Assembly (NCBI GenBank): GCA_945879145.1
Contig: CAMCUZ010000005.1
Coordinates: 1-64,000 of the forward strand
Length of the DNA stretch: 64,000 nt
Source: an uncultured Mediterranea sp.
Lineage (GTDB): Bacteria; Bacteroidota; Bacteroidia; Bacteroidales; Bacteroidaceae
Direction of reading: 5' to 3'
A program made the position numbers and the translations under genes. The number at the start of each line of letters is the position of its first letter. Positions within the stretch are counted from its first letter, which is position 1. The notes under the pieces are model-generated. The model saw only the letters and a list, made by a program, of their open reading frames with translations. It ran no database searches and was not told the origin of the DNA. Of the stretch, positions 28,705 to 38,339 are shown one piece after another.

Positions 28705-30033
28705 TTATTTTTTCCCGTAGTTGGGGTCTATCTTTCGATCGACGAAGTAAGTCACTACCAGCGTGGCTATGCAGCAGGCCATCACCATGAGGAAGAAATT
28801 ACTGTAGCCGATAGCCTCCTGAATGTAGCCGGCCACCATGCCTGGAAGTAGCATGCTGGCTGCCATGAAAGCAGTGCAGATGGCGTAGTGGGAAGTCTTG
28901 AATTCACCCTCGCTGAAGTACATCATGTAGAGCATGTAGGCTGTGAAGCCAAAGCCGTAGCCAAACTGCTCAATGGCCAGCGAGGCACAGATGGCCAGAA
29001 TATTTGTAGGTTGGAACATGGAGAGATAGACGAACGTTGCGCAGGGCAGCGTCATGAAGCCTGCCATCATCCAGAGTGATTTCTTCAGTCCTAGCTTGGA
29101 GGCATAGGTTCCACCCAGAATACCTCCTGCGGTGAGGAAGAAAACACCTACTCCACCGTAGATCCAGCCCACATCCTGTGTGGAGAGGCCCAGTCCGCCC
29201 TTCTCTTGTGCAGCCACCAGGAAGGGGGTACACATCTTGATGAGGAAGGCTTCAGGCAGGCGGTAGAGTAGCATGAAGACAATAGCGAGCAGTACGCCCG
29301 GCTTGGTAAAGTAGGTCTTGAAGGTACGGGCAAACTCACTGAAAATGGTTGTTGCGTTCACCGTCTCCCCTTCTGTGGCTATGACCGAGGTGTCTGATGC
29401 TGGACGGGGTATGAAGAACGTGTGGTAAATCGTAATGCTTGAGAAGAGCAGAGCGGTAACCAGCAGCGTGATGCGCCACGACATGGGGATGTCGTCACTC
29501 TCCTTCTCAATCGTGCCGGCAATCCATACCAGAACGCCCTGGCCGAAGATGCTGGCCAGGCGGTAGAAGGTGCTACGCCATCCCACCCAGGCTGCCTGCT
29601 GACTTTGCGTCAGGGCCAACATGTAGAATCCGTCGGCTGCTATATCGTGAGTGGCACTGGCAAAAGCGGTTACTACAAAGAGCATCAACGTAATGTAGAA
29701 CAGACTGATGGGTGTTTGCCCTGAGGCGATGGTCGTTGCATCGGGGGCTGGCACTGTCAACGTCAGCAAGATAAAAGCTGCCGACATCACCAGTTGCATG
29801 GCCAGAATCCACCAGCGCTTGGTTTTGACGATATCGATGAAGGGACTCCAGAAGGGTTTGATCATCCAGGGCAGATAGAGCAGGCTGGTGAAGAGGGCCA
29901 TCTGCCCGTTGGGTACACCCATCTTGGCCAGCATCAGCACGCTGATGTTGTTGACAATAAAATAGGGGATGCCTTGGGCAAAGTAGAGGGTAGGTATCCA
30001 AAACATGGGGGAAATCTGTTTCTTATTTTCCAT
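28705..30033 (-). CDS. AmpG-like MFS transporter (putative muropeptide/amino-sugar permease)
   Basis: 12-TM MFS; WIPTLYFAQGIPYFIVNNISVLMLAKMG, ASATHDIAADGFYML. Confidence 0.88.
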   Translation of the reverse strand: MENKKQISPMFWIPTLYFAQGIPYFIVNNISVLMLAKMGVPNGQMALFTSLLYLPWMIKPFWSPFIDIVKTKRWWILAMQLVMSAAFILLTLTVPAPDATTIASGQTPISLFYITLMLFVVTAFASATHDIAADGFYMLALTQSQQAAWVGWRSTFYRLASIFGQGVLVWIAGTIEKESDDIPMSWRITLLVTALLFSSITIYHTFFIPRPASDTSVIATEGETVNATTIFSEFARTFKTYFTKPGVLLAIVFMLLYRLPEAFLIKMCTPFLVAAQEKGGLGLSTQDVGWIYGGVGVFFLTAGGILGGTYASKLGLKKSLWMMAGFMTLPCATFVYLSMFQPTNILAICASLAIEQFGYGFGFTAYMLYMMYFSEGEFKTSHYAICTAFMAASMLLPGMVAGYIQEAIGYSNFFLMVMACCIATLVVTYFVDRKIDPNYGKK

Positions 30034-30053
30034 GATAACGACAGATAAATAGG

Positions 30054-31481
30054 TTAATAGAGATGTGTGAGTTCAGCTCCCTCAAAGTAGTGGGAGAGGA
30101 TGGTGCGGTAGTCGTAGCCTCGGGCACCCATTACTGCGGCTCCAATCTGGCAGAGTCCTACGCCATGGCCCCAACCGGCACCAGTCAGCATAAAGCGGGC
30201 AGGTACGTGGGTTATGCCGGTGGCGTTAGGTTCCACTTCCAGTGTACCCTCCTTATCCACCACAAAAGCCGAACTGTATAGGTGGCTGGTCGAAAGGGTG
30301 CGACGGATCTCCAGTTCCTTACCGATGATGCAGCTCTGCTTGGTGCCGATAATCTTCAGTTTCCAGATCCGTCCACTGGTACCTCGGGCAATGGGCTTGA
30401 GATCGATGATGTAACCATAATCCACGCCTGAGCGCTTCTGTATGAGATTGCTCAACTCTTCCTGGGTGTATGACACGTGCCAGCGGTAGAAATCGGTAGT
30501 CTCTTGGTCATAGCTGTTGAGCACCTGGCTCAGAATGCTTTGGTTGTGGGTGTTACAGAAGGCCTCAGGTGCGGTTCGTATCCACTGTTCGGCTTCTTCC
30601 TCTTGAGAGAGGTCGGGCAGGGCAGGGGCCTTGCCGTGGGCATCCAGTAGGTCGTAGCGCTTTCTGAGGTAGGGATAGCGGATGTTGTCCCAGCAGTAGG
30701 CAAACTCTTCAAAGGCCCCGCCACAGCATTTGGAGAAGCGGGCATCGCAGATGCTTCCCTCGGAGGTGAGCACCTCGCCTCGTGTGGCTTCGATGGCCCT
30801 GCGCACCGTATCGCGCGAAGCACGGGTGATGCCCTGGTAGCGCTGGCAATGGTCATCGGCACAGACATCGAACCGGGTATGCGCATCGCGCTCAAACCAC
30901 TTGATTTGCTCTCTGTCCTCATCTGGGGTAGTCGGCATCGTACACCGGTGTCTCTCGGGGTGGGCCTTCAACTCCGGGTACTTCTGCTCAATGCTCTTCA
31001 TGCTGGCAAGCAGCCAACTGCGTGAGATGACTGCATGGGCCTTCAACAGTTCTTCAGAGGCTGAGGCGCTCATCTCACTGCTGATGACAGAGGTGAGGTA
31101 ATCCTCTACAAGTACGTGGTTGACTGCCGTCACTCTCTCCTCTTCGACGATAAGTTCCAGAGCACCTTTGAAGCGTTGGTCCTCCTTGCGTTGCCAGTGG
31201 AAATCGACACCGATGGTCACCTCCTTCAGCACGAAGTCAGCTTCATGCTCTTTCAAGGGGATAAAGCAGAGGGTCTCCCACTCCTTTCCGTCCCAAGCCA
31301 TACGTCCGTTGGAGGTGATGGAGACCTCTTGTGCTCCCTTCGTCACCATTTCGCGGGTGATGACACCACTCATGTAGGTTCCTCTCGAGAGATAGAGTCC
31401 ATTCAGTTCCAACTTGATGGTGGAGCTTGACATAATGCCTACGCTTACTCTTGGTTCTTCCATGTTCGGGTTATGATTCAT
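30054..31481 (-). CDS. SpoIID/LytB-domain protein
   Basis: VLVEDYLTSVISSEMSASASEELLKAHAVISRSWLL; MLTGAGWGHGVGLCQIGAAVMGARGYDYRTILSHYF. Confidence 0.92.
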   Translation of the reverse strand: MNHNPNMEEPRVSVGIMSSSTIKLELNGLYLSRGTYMSGVITREMVTKGAQEVSITSNGRMAWDGKEWETLCFIPLKEHEADFVLKEVTIGVDFHWQRKEDQRFKGALELIVEEERVTAVNHVLVEDYLTSVISSEMSASASEELLKAHAVISRSWLLASMKSIEQKYPELKAHPERHRCTMPTTPDEDREQIKWFERDAHTRFDVCADDHCQRYQGITRASRDTVRRAIEATRGEVLTSEGSICDARFSKCCGGAFEEFAYCWDNIRYPYLRKRYDLLDAHGKAPALPDLSQEEEAEQWIRTAPEAFCNTHNQSILSQVLNSYDQETTDFYRWHVSYTQEELSNLIQKRSGVDYGYIIDLKPIARGTSGRIWKLKIIGTKQSCIIGKELEIRRTLSTSHLYSSAFVVDKEGTLEVEPNATGITHVPARFMLTGAGWGHGVGLCQIGAAVMGARGYDYRTILSHYFEGAELTHLY

Positions 31482-31497
31482 TGTGATCTTTTTGTTT

Positions 31498-32415
31498 TTA
31501 CATGTTGCTTTTTAGTCTTAAAGCCTGTTCATGCGGTAAGCAGACTTCTCTCAGAATTCCTTCCAGGAGGGTTGCATTGATTCTGTTGAAGTCCTCTTCG
31601 ATGGGGAGGATGAAGACACCGCCTAAATCGACCGAGGCGGGACTGCTCAGCAGGCGTTGGTCGCCTTCTGCAAAGTAGCAATCTGGGCGATGCTTCCTAC
31701 GGGGGAAGATGCAGAGGCTCCATCCTTCGGCTGCATCGTAGAGTGCCAGCACATTCATCATAGGCTCTGTATCGTCGCTCTGCAGGGGCAGGCGGTCGTA
31801 GAGTCTTTGGAAGATAGTGACACCCTCCTCCAGCTGCTTGGCGCGCAAAAGGAGGGTAGTGCGTGGCGCATCATCGAGCAACGAAAGGGTGGCTCCGCCC
31901 TCCTGGTCCAGCAAGGTGCCTTTCAGTGATTTGCATTGCTCCTCGATAGGCATGAAGCCTCGGTTGCCAGCCTGAAAGTGGGCATGATCGGGAGCTGATG
32001 CGCCACACTTAGGGCCGTTGTAGAAAATGGTGAAATCAGGCAGTTCGGCTGCCAACTTCATCAGGTCACCTATGCGGTTCCGGATGCTTTGGGGCAGGTG
32101 CTCCTTCTCGGGAATGGTCAGGTGCAAGGGGAATATGGGAAAGGGATTCACCAGGATGTCGTAGTGCCCACCCCAGTCAATGCCCTCTTGTACTTCAGGG
32201 CGGTTGGCAGCGCAGAGGAAACATTTCCGCTGGCTGATGGCCTTGGCATCAACTTTGGCTCCTGAGGAGACGATGCGTGCAGGGTTGAACTGGACCTTGT
32301 AAAGGATGCCGTTCAGGTCGATTGTCTTCACCCGCACTCCCGAGAGGGCGGCGTAGTTGTTGCGTGCCGTCTCCCATTTCTCCAGTTGCGATGTAATAAA
32401 ATGCTGAATCATCAT
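31498..32415 (-). CDS. DUF4922, HIT/GalT-like putative nucleotide-sugar phosphorylase
   Basis: CFLCAANRPEVQ, DILVNPFPIFPLHLTIPEKEH, GPKCGASAPDHAHFQAG (HxHxQ-like). Confidence 0.82.
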   Translation of the reverse strand: MMIQHFITSQLEKWETARNNYAALSGVRVKTIDLNGILYKVQFNPARIVSSGAKVDAKAISQRKCFLCAANRPEVQEGIDWGGHYDILVNPFPIFPLHLTIPEKEHLPQSIRNRIGDLMKLAAELPDFTIFYNGPKCGASAPDHAHFQAGNRGFMPIEEQCKSLKGTLLDQEGGATLSLLDDAPRTTLLLRAKQLEEGVTIFQRLYDRLPLQSDDTEPMMNVLALYDAAEGWSLCIFPRRKHRPDCYFAEGDQRLLSSPASVDLGGVFILPIEEDFNRINATLLEGILREVCLPHEQALRLKSNM

Positions 32416-32430
32416 TATCTCCCTAATAAC

Positions 32431-33846
32431 TTATTGGTTTCTCTTTTTGTTCAGAGCGATGCGTGCTTGAAGCTCCCAGGTGCGGATGCGGTCCTTGTAG
32501 AGATTGTGGGCATTCATCTTGTTGATGTCGAGCGAGGCATCGCTGTTATCGTCCCAGCGGCGGCAGAGATAGACCACATCATAGACACGGCCAATCTGGT
32601 ACTTGCGGCTGAAGTTTAGCCCAAGGGCATAGTCTTCACCGTAGCTTGTGTTGGGCACCTTGACCTCTCTCAAAACAGGGGTGTAGAAAGCTCGAGGTGC
32701 ACCTAATCCATTGATGCGCAATGCATTGTTTCGACCGTTTTCCGGAGTCCACTCCTTGTGGTCGATGATGCCTGGTGCAATCATGTTCATGTTGAAGTCA
32801 GTCATCATGTAGGTTCCCACCACCATGGCGCAGTTCTGCTCGTAGAAGGCACGGACCATGGTCGTGAGGGTGTTTTCATCTTTATAGACATCGTCGCTGT
32901 CGAGCTGTATGGCAAATTTTCCGCAGAGGGGATGGTGTACACCCAGGTTCCAGCAGCCGCCAATGCCCAGGTCATTTCGTTCGGGGATGAGGTGAATCAG
33001 CCGTTCGTCCTGCTTGAACTCATCGATGGCTTCGGTGGTACCATCGGTGCTGTGGTTATCAATGATGATGAGGTTGAACTTGAAGTCGGTCTTTTGGCTC
33101 AGCACCGAGCGGATGGCATCGCGAATGGTGCGGATGCGATTGCGCACGGGGATGATGACTGAGGCTTCGAAGGCGAAATCTCCCTTTTCGAACGCAATGG
33201 GCTCAAAGTGTGGTTCCAGGTAGCCGCCGATCTCCTTGAGGTGCTGCGTGCAGGCCTGTTCCATCTCTATCTGGCGGTCGCGGTTCTTGGGGTCAACATA
33301 GTCGAACATTTTCTCACCACTTTTGCGGGTATCCAGCTCTACTTCGCTGTAGAGATACTCGTTCATGTGGACCAGACTACCCTTTTGGCTTAATTTCAAG
33401 CGCAGGTCATAGAGGCCAGCAAAGCGGTAGTCGGCCGTCATACGTGCTGCGGCTTCTTTTAGTTTGGCGGTGTTGAAGAGCAGCACCGAGCCGAAGTCAA
33501 AGTCATCGCGGAGCGAGCCCGGTTGGTAGTCAATGACGGGAGCCGCCATCTGCTTTCCCTCCTTAATTTGGTAATGGTCGGCATAGATCATGCTGGCTTC
33601 GGAGTCGTCCATGACGTGCATCATACGTTCCAGGGCAAACATTCCAAGCTGTAGCACGGTTTGTTTGGTGTAGAGCAGGGTATAGGGCGCTTGAGCCTGG
33701 GCTGCCATTTGCTTGAGCAACTGGCTGGAGTAGGGGCTCTCGATGGTGTGGATTTCTTCTACCAGGCCTGTGGCTTGCAGGCCTTCCATGGTACGTGATG
33801 CCAGTTCTTCTACTGAACAGGTCATAAAGCAACTGATTTTTTTCAT
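32431..33846 (-). CDS. Glycosyltransferase family 2
   Basis: ASVIIPVRNRIRTIRDAIRSVLSQ...LIIIDNHSTDGTTEAID...IQLDSDDVY. Confidence 0.92.
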   Translation of the reverse strand: MKKISCFMTCSVEELASRTMEGLQATGLVEEIHTIESPYSSQLLKQMAAQAQAPYTLLYTKQTVLQLGMFALERMMHVMDDSEASMIYADHYQIKEGKQMAAPVIDYQPGSLRDDFDFGSVLLFNTAKLKEAAARMTADYRFAGLYDLRLKLSQKGSLVHMNEYLYSEVELDTRKSGEKMFDYVDPKNRDRQIEMEQACTQHLKEIGGYLEPHFEPIAFEKGDFAFEASVIIPVRNRIRTIRDAIRSVLSQKTDFKFNLIIIDNHSTDGTTEAIDEFKQDERLIHLIPERNDLGIGGCWNLGVHHPLCGKFAIQLDSDDVYKDENTLTTMVRAFYEQNCAMVVGTYMMTDFNMNMIAPGIIDHKEWTPENGRNNALRINGLGAPRAFYTPVLREVKVPNTSYGEDYALGLNFSRKYQIGRVYDVVYLCRRWDDNSDASLDINKMNAHNLYKDRIRTWELQARIALNKKRNQ

Positions 33847-33892
33847 GCGATATCTTATTTTTAGTTTATTAATCTATAATGATCTTGTGATT

Positions 33893-36871
33893 TCATTTCT
33901 GTTCCAGGGATGGATTGAGGAACAGCATTATCTGTTGCATCAAGGTCGCTATCTGTTGGGTGGAGGTGAGTGCCTCGATAGGGAAGCCCAGTACGCAGGT
34001 ACGGTAGTCCGGTCCGCCATAGGCTACGGCAGCGCTCAGACCATTCTCGCTATAGCGCATCACGGAAGTGGCTTCTTTGCAGGCCGGCTCAATGGCATCC
34101 GGACTCTCTACGACGTAGCAAGTGCTGTTAGGCGTATGGTAGAAGCTGTACTCGCTGCCAGGACTCCCTATCAACGGGCTCACGCATTTCACGCGCCCTT
34201 CGGTAGCTGCTTGGCCTACGCGCCACTTGTACTTCAGCACCTCCATGGCGAACTGCTTATCTTCTTCGTTTGCGGCCGTCAGACGGCTGTTCCACAGATC
34301 GCTGCCTACGAAGGCTCCGCTTACTAACAGCGCTCCTCCGTTGCGACAGAAGCGGGTTAGTGCAGCTTGAAGTCGGTTGCTGAAGGTCTTGTATTTCAAG
34401 GGGGTGATGCCTCCGCGTCCCATCTTGGTTTGGCACTGCTTGCCCAGGATGAGGTCAACCAGCCGATAGGCGGTGAGGTCAACTGTTCCCTCTTCTACCA
34501 CTTCATTGCTGCACGAGGTGAAGGAATACCCGGCGGTTAAGAGTGCTTTGCCATGGACGGCAGGATAGTCGAAGCTGTTGCCTGCAATCACCTCTGTTTC
34601 ATAGTTGCCGTAGCTGTCGCCAAAGCCCGAAGCATCATCGTCCATCCAGGGAATTGCGCGGCGGTACTCTTTCATCGAACCGATGTAGCTGATATCCTTC
34701 AGGTAGGGTACACCATGATCCACCTTGTCAAGAAATCCGGCCAAATGAGCCCCTGCATCACCTGGAGCGCTGAAATCGGCCGGGGCACTGATGCGGTCGA
34801 AACCATTGATGATGAGTACCCTCTCTTTTTCGTTTAGGCTCTTTCCAACAGATAAGATCTCAGAGTCAAAGCTGCGTCCACCGGCGTTGACGGCGGCCAC
34901 CTTGTAGCTGCATACCACGCCCACGGGTATCGAGGAGCGATAGCGAGGCTCATGGACGAGTACGCCATTGTCAAACCCCTGGTTCCCGATGCGGGTATAG
35001 ACAATATATTGTTCAGCCTTGGCTGTTGGTTCTAACGGGTCATCCACAGCTTGCCAGGTCAGTTCGATCTCGTTGTCATCCATCATGCGGAGTGCCAGGT
35101 GGTCAACCGGTAGCGGTTGTACCACGTAGGGTGTGCCTCGCTGCGAACTGATAAAGCGGAGCATCCCTTTGTAGATGGCACGGCTCACGGTGAAGCGGAA
35201 ACGTGGGTCGAGGCCGTAGCGCATGTCGGCAAAGTTCTGGTGAGAGAGCAGCTCCAGCAGCATGGTAGGTACACGAGGCACGCGGGCCTCGAAGTAGGAT
35301 TGGTTCCACATGCCTCGGCGGCTCCAAAGTGGTTCGTAGAGCATGCGGACGTCGTTGACGATGGCGCTTTGTATCAGGTCTGTGAGGTCCCGGCTTAAGT
35401 AGCGCGAAGCACCTCCTTCAAAGATGCCGTCGTAGGCTGCTGTCTGGTAGATGCCCAGCGTACCAATGATCGAGTCGTTGAGTGTAGTACCCGCATCGCT
35501 GTGGAAGGCAAAGGCAAGGTCGATGGGGATATGCAGTCCCTCCTCCTTGGGATGGACCATGGACCCACCCGCCAGCCAGTTCACCCAATGGCCGCGGCAC
35601 TTGTAGTCGTCGGTATAATCGTTTTCTCCATGGCTCGGGGAGTAGATGCTGTCGGGCGCACCTGCCCACTGCAGCCAGTAGCGTGCCGCTTCGCAGAAAC
35701 GCGGGTAGCCGCTGGTTTCTCCACGGGCGATGTTACCCATGCCGCCACCTACCTTTACCGCATCGGCTGTCACGATGCGTCCAGCTTTCGCGCTCCGGTT
35801 GCTCAGCGTGATGCGCCCTTGCTTTCCCTGCTCAAAGGGGAAGGTGCCCAAGTAGATCCAAGTACCTCCACCCATCCGTTGGTTCACCTTGAAGGTAGAG
35901 GTTCCCCCTTGATGGTGCACGGTGTAGAGGGCATCGTCAGCACTTTCAGGCAGCGAACGGTAGGCCACATAGATGGCATATTCCCCCTGTTCCGGAATCT
36001 CGGGTATCCATTCGGCGTGACTGGCCAGCCCTTTCTTGATGGTTTCAATCTGTCGGTAAGAGCCCATCTTGAAGGGATTCTCAAAGCCGGAATAGCTCCA
36101 CTGCTTCTGTGCAAACCCCTCACCTTGGCCTTGGCTCCAGCGCTTGGCTCCTTGATGCTCGATATAGGTGGATTGCGCATCGAGTGATCCGTCGTTATCG
36201 ACGATGATTTCGTGCTTCTGCGTATCTCTCTCGCGGGGTAAGAGCACATTAGCTCCTGCATGTTCCAGCATGGGTACCAGGAATGGGAGGACATAGCTTT
36301 GCGTGTAGAGGTCCTCTACGGTTTGGAAGATGCGTGCCCGTTGCCACTCCCAGCGGTCCAGCTTTTTCTCGTAGTACCAGCCGTGGCTCTGCCAGAGGGC
36401 GATGTGGCGACCCTCCAATCCCTGGGGAGCATGCCAGGGAGCGTCCGTGCGTGTTACCAGCTGATTACCTCCCTCAGGTGCCCAGCGGATGGCTTTATTC
36501 CGCTTTCCCTTGCCCTTTTGGACCGTGCGGAGGGCCAGCGGAATCTGCTCTTCAATGCTGCGCCCATTGGTTATCAAGGTTATCTTGCCATATTTTGAGG
36601 GGAGCAACTTCCGCAGACGCTCATAGATTTCAGCCACATTCTCCTCACGGAAGGGGATGTAGGAGCAGTTCATGTTGGCAAATAGCTGCAACTCCTTGCC
36701 TTCGGTGGCCACCGAATCGATGTGGATAGGGCCGATGGCCACTTCGCGGGCAGCTATCTCGTCAAGAAACTTTTCCATCTGCAGGCGTACAGGTTCCGTT
36801 ATCCCTTGGGCCTGCAGGGTCAGGTATCCTGGGAAAAGCATGGTTAGGAGGAAGAGGGTGAGGTGTTTCAT
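33893..36871 (-). CDS. N-acetylmuramoyl-L-alanine amidase-like protein with golvesin/xanthan-lyase-type and FnIII-like domains
   Basis: HIALWQSHGWYYEK, VLLPRERDTQ, FHSDAGT; YAIYVAYRSLPESADDALYTVHHQGG; signal peptide. Confidence 0.82.
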   Translation of the reverse strand: MKHLTLFLLTMLFPGYLTLQAQGITEPVRLQMEKFLDEIAAREVAIGPIHIDSVATEGKELQLFANMNCSYIPFREENVAEIYERLRKLLPSKYGKITLITNGRSIEEQIPLALRTVQKGKGKRNKAIRWAPEGGNQLVTRTDAPWHAPQGLEGRHIALWQSHGWYYEKKLDRWEWQRARIFQTVEDLYTQSYVLPFLVPMLEHAGANVLLPRERDTQKHEIIVDNDGSLDAQSTYIEHQGAKRWSQGQGEGFAQKQWSYSGFENPFKMGSYRQIETIKKGLASHAEWIPEIPEQGEYAIYVAYRSLPESADDALYTVHHQGGTSTFKVNQRMGGGTWIYLGTFPFEQGKQGRITLSNRSAKAGRIVTADAVKVGGGMGNIARGETSGYPRFCEAARYWLQWAGAPDSIYSPSHGENDYTDDYKCRGHWVNWLAGGSMVHPKEEGLHIPIDLAFAFHSDAGTTLNDSIIGTLGIYQTAAYDGIFEGGASRYLSRDLTDLIQSAIVNDVRMLYEPLWSRRGMWNQSYFEARVPRVPTMLLELLSHQNFADMRYGLDPRFRFTVSRAIYKGMLRFISSQRGTPYVVQPLPVDHLALRMMDDNEIELTWQAVDDPLEPTAKAEQYIVYTRIGNQGFDNGVLVHEPRYRSSIPVGVVCSYKVAAVNAGGRSFDSEILSVGKSLNEKERVLIINGFDRISAPADFSAPGDAGAHLAGFLDKVDHGVPYLKDISYIGSMKEYRRAIPWMDDDASGFGDSYGNYETEVIAGNSFDYPAVHGKALLTAGYSFTSCSNEVVEEGTVDLTAYRLVDLILGKQCQTKMGRGGITPLKYKTFSNRLQAALTRFCRNGGALLVSGAFVGSDLWNSRLTAANEEDKQFAMEVLKYKWRVGQAATEGRVKCVSPLIGSPGSEYSFYHTPNSTCYVVESPDAIEPACKEATSVMRYSENGLSAAVAYGGPDYRTCVLGFPIEALTSTQQIATLMQQIMLFLNPSLEQK

Positions 36872-38325
36872 ATCTTTTGCTTCTTTTTTATCAGCAGACA
36901 GAGGCCGGCTGCGGTGATGAGTGCGTTGATAAGGAGTAGTTCAAAGCTGATTTGGTAACCACCCAACCAGGCCTCGCTGTTGCGCTTCAGGATATAGCTC
37001 AGCAGCGGCGCGGCTATGGCCACCACAGGCACGTAGGCATCGCGTACAGCCCGCTTGCAAGCCAGACCGAAGATGAACAGGCCCAGGATGGGACCGTAGG
37101 TGTAGGCGGCAAGGCTATATACGGCATTGATGGCGCTGTCGTCATTCAGCTCGTAGAACACCACAATGGTGATGACCATCAGGAGCGACATGATGAAGTG
37201 AATCAGCTTTCGGGTCAGCGTAAGGTCTCGTTCATTTTGCCTCTCGTCAGCGCGGAGGATGTCGATGGTGAACGAGGTGGTCAGTGCGGTTAATGCGGAA
37301 CCCGCTGCCGAATAGGCGGCGGCAATCAGTCCCACGATGAACAGAATACCGATGAAGAGCGGAAACTGTTCACTCCAGGTTACTGCGCCAAACAGGGCAT
37401 CGCCTTTCATCTGCGCGGTGGGCATGAAGCGATCGGCGTACAGGTAGAGCAGCGTGCCGAGTACGAGGAAGAGACCAATGACGAAGATTTGAACTCCTGC
37501 GCTCACTACCATATTCTTTTGCGCCTCGCGTGGGTTCTTGCAGCTCAAGGTGCGTTGCATTAAGTCTTGGTCAAGTCCTGTGCAGGCGATGATCATGAAG
37601 ATTCCTGCGATAAACTGCTTCCAGAAATATCGTCCATCGTTGGGATCATCTAGGAAAAACAGCTTGCTGGTGGGGTGATCGGCTACGGCAGCTGGCAAGG
37701 TTGTCCATGTTAGGTCGAGTTTCGAGGCAATGAAGCCGATGCAGCAAACGACAGACAGTATCAGACAAAGTGTCTTGAGTGAGTCGGTCCAGATGAGTGA
37801 CTTCACTCCTCCCTGGAAAGAGTAGAGCCAGATGAGGGCTACGGTCAACACCACGTTCAAGGAGAAGGGGATGCTCAGCGGGGCAAAGACCAGCGTCTGA
37901 AGCACGACGCAGACTACAAAGAACCGTACGGAGGCTCCCAGCATCTTGGATACAAAGAAGAACCAAGCTCCCGTGCGGTACGTGGCCAAGCCGAAGCGCC
38001 TCTCCAGGTAACCGTAGATGCTCACGAGGTTCATTCGGTAGAACATTGGGATAAGCAGCCAGGCCACCAGCATGGAGCCCACAAAGAAGCCTAGCACCAT
38101 CTGCATGTAGGCGTACCCTCCTGTCCCTACCGCTCCGGGTACAGAGATAAAGGTGACTCCCGAGATGCTGGCACCAATCATGGCAAAGGTCGCCATGTAC
38201 CAAGGAGTCTTGCGGTTGCCTGTGAAGAAACCGGCATTGTCGGCCTTTCGTCCCGTCACCCAGGAGATGAGAAACAACAGGGCGAAGTAGCAAACTATGG
38301 TGAAAAGAATAATCCAGGGAGTCAT
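36868..38325 (-). CDS. Sodium:solute symporter family protein
   Basis: multi-TM; MIGASISGVTFISVPGAVGTGGYAYMQMVLGFFVG; 4-bp overlap with the amidase gene. Confidence 0.93.
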   Translation of the reverse strand: MTPWIILFTIVCYFALLFLISWVTGRKADNAGFFTGNRKTPWYMATFAMIGASISGVTFISVPGAVGTGGYAYMQMVLGFFVGSMLVAWLLIPMFYRMNLVSIYGYLERRFGLATYRTGAWFFFVSKMLGASVRFFVVCVVLQTLVFAPLSIPFSLNVVLTVALIWLYSFQGGVKSLIWTDSLKTLCLILSVVCCIGFIASKLDLTWTTLPAAVADHPTSKLFFLDDPNDGRYFWKQFIAGIFMIIACTGLDQDLMQRTLSCKNPREAQKNMVVSAGVQIFVIGLFLVLGTLLYLYADRFMPTAQMKGDALFGAVTWSEQFPLFIGILFIVGLIAAAYSAAGSALTALTTSFTIDILRADERQNERDLTLTRKLIHFIMSLLMVITIVVFYELNDDSAINAVYSLAAYTYGPILGLFIFGLACKRAVRDAYVPVVAIAAPLLSYILKRNSEAWLGGYQISFELLLINALITAAGLCLLIKKKQKI

Positions 38326-38339
38326 TGGGTTGTTCGCTT

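Noticed and set aside
36283-36729. 148-aa plus-strand ORF inside the amidase gene
   Set aside because: Arg/Pro/Ser-rich shadow ORF antisense to a confident CDS
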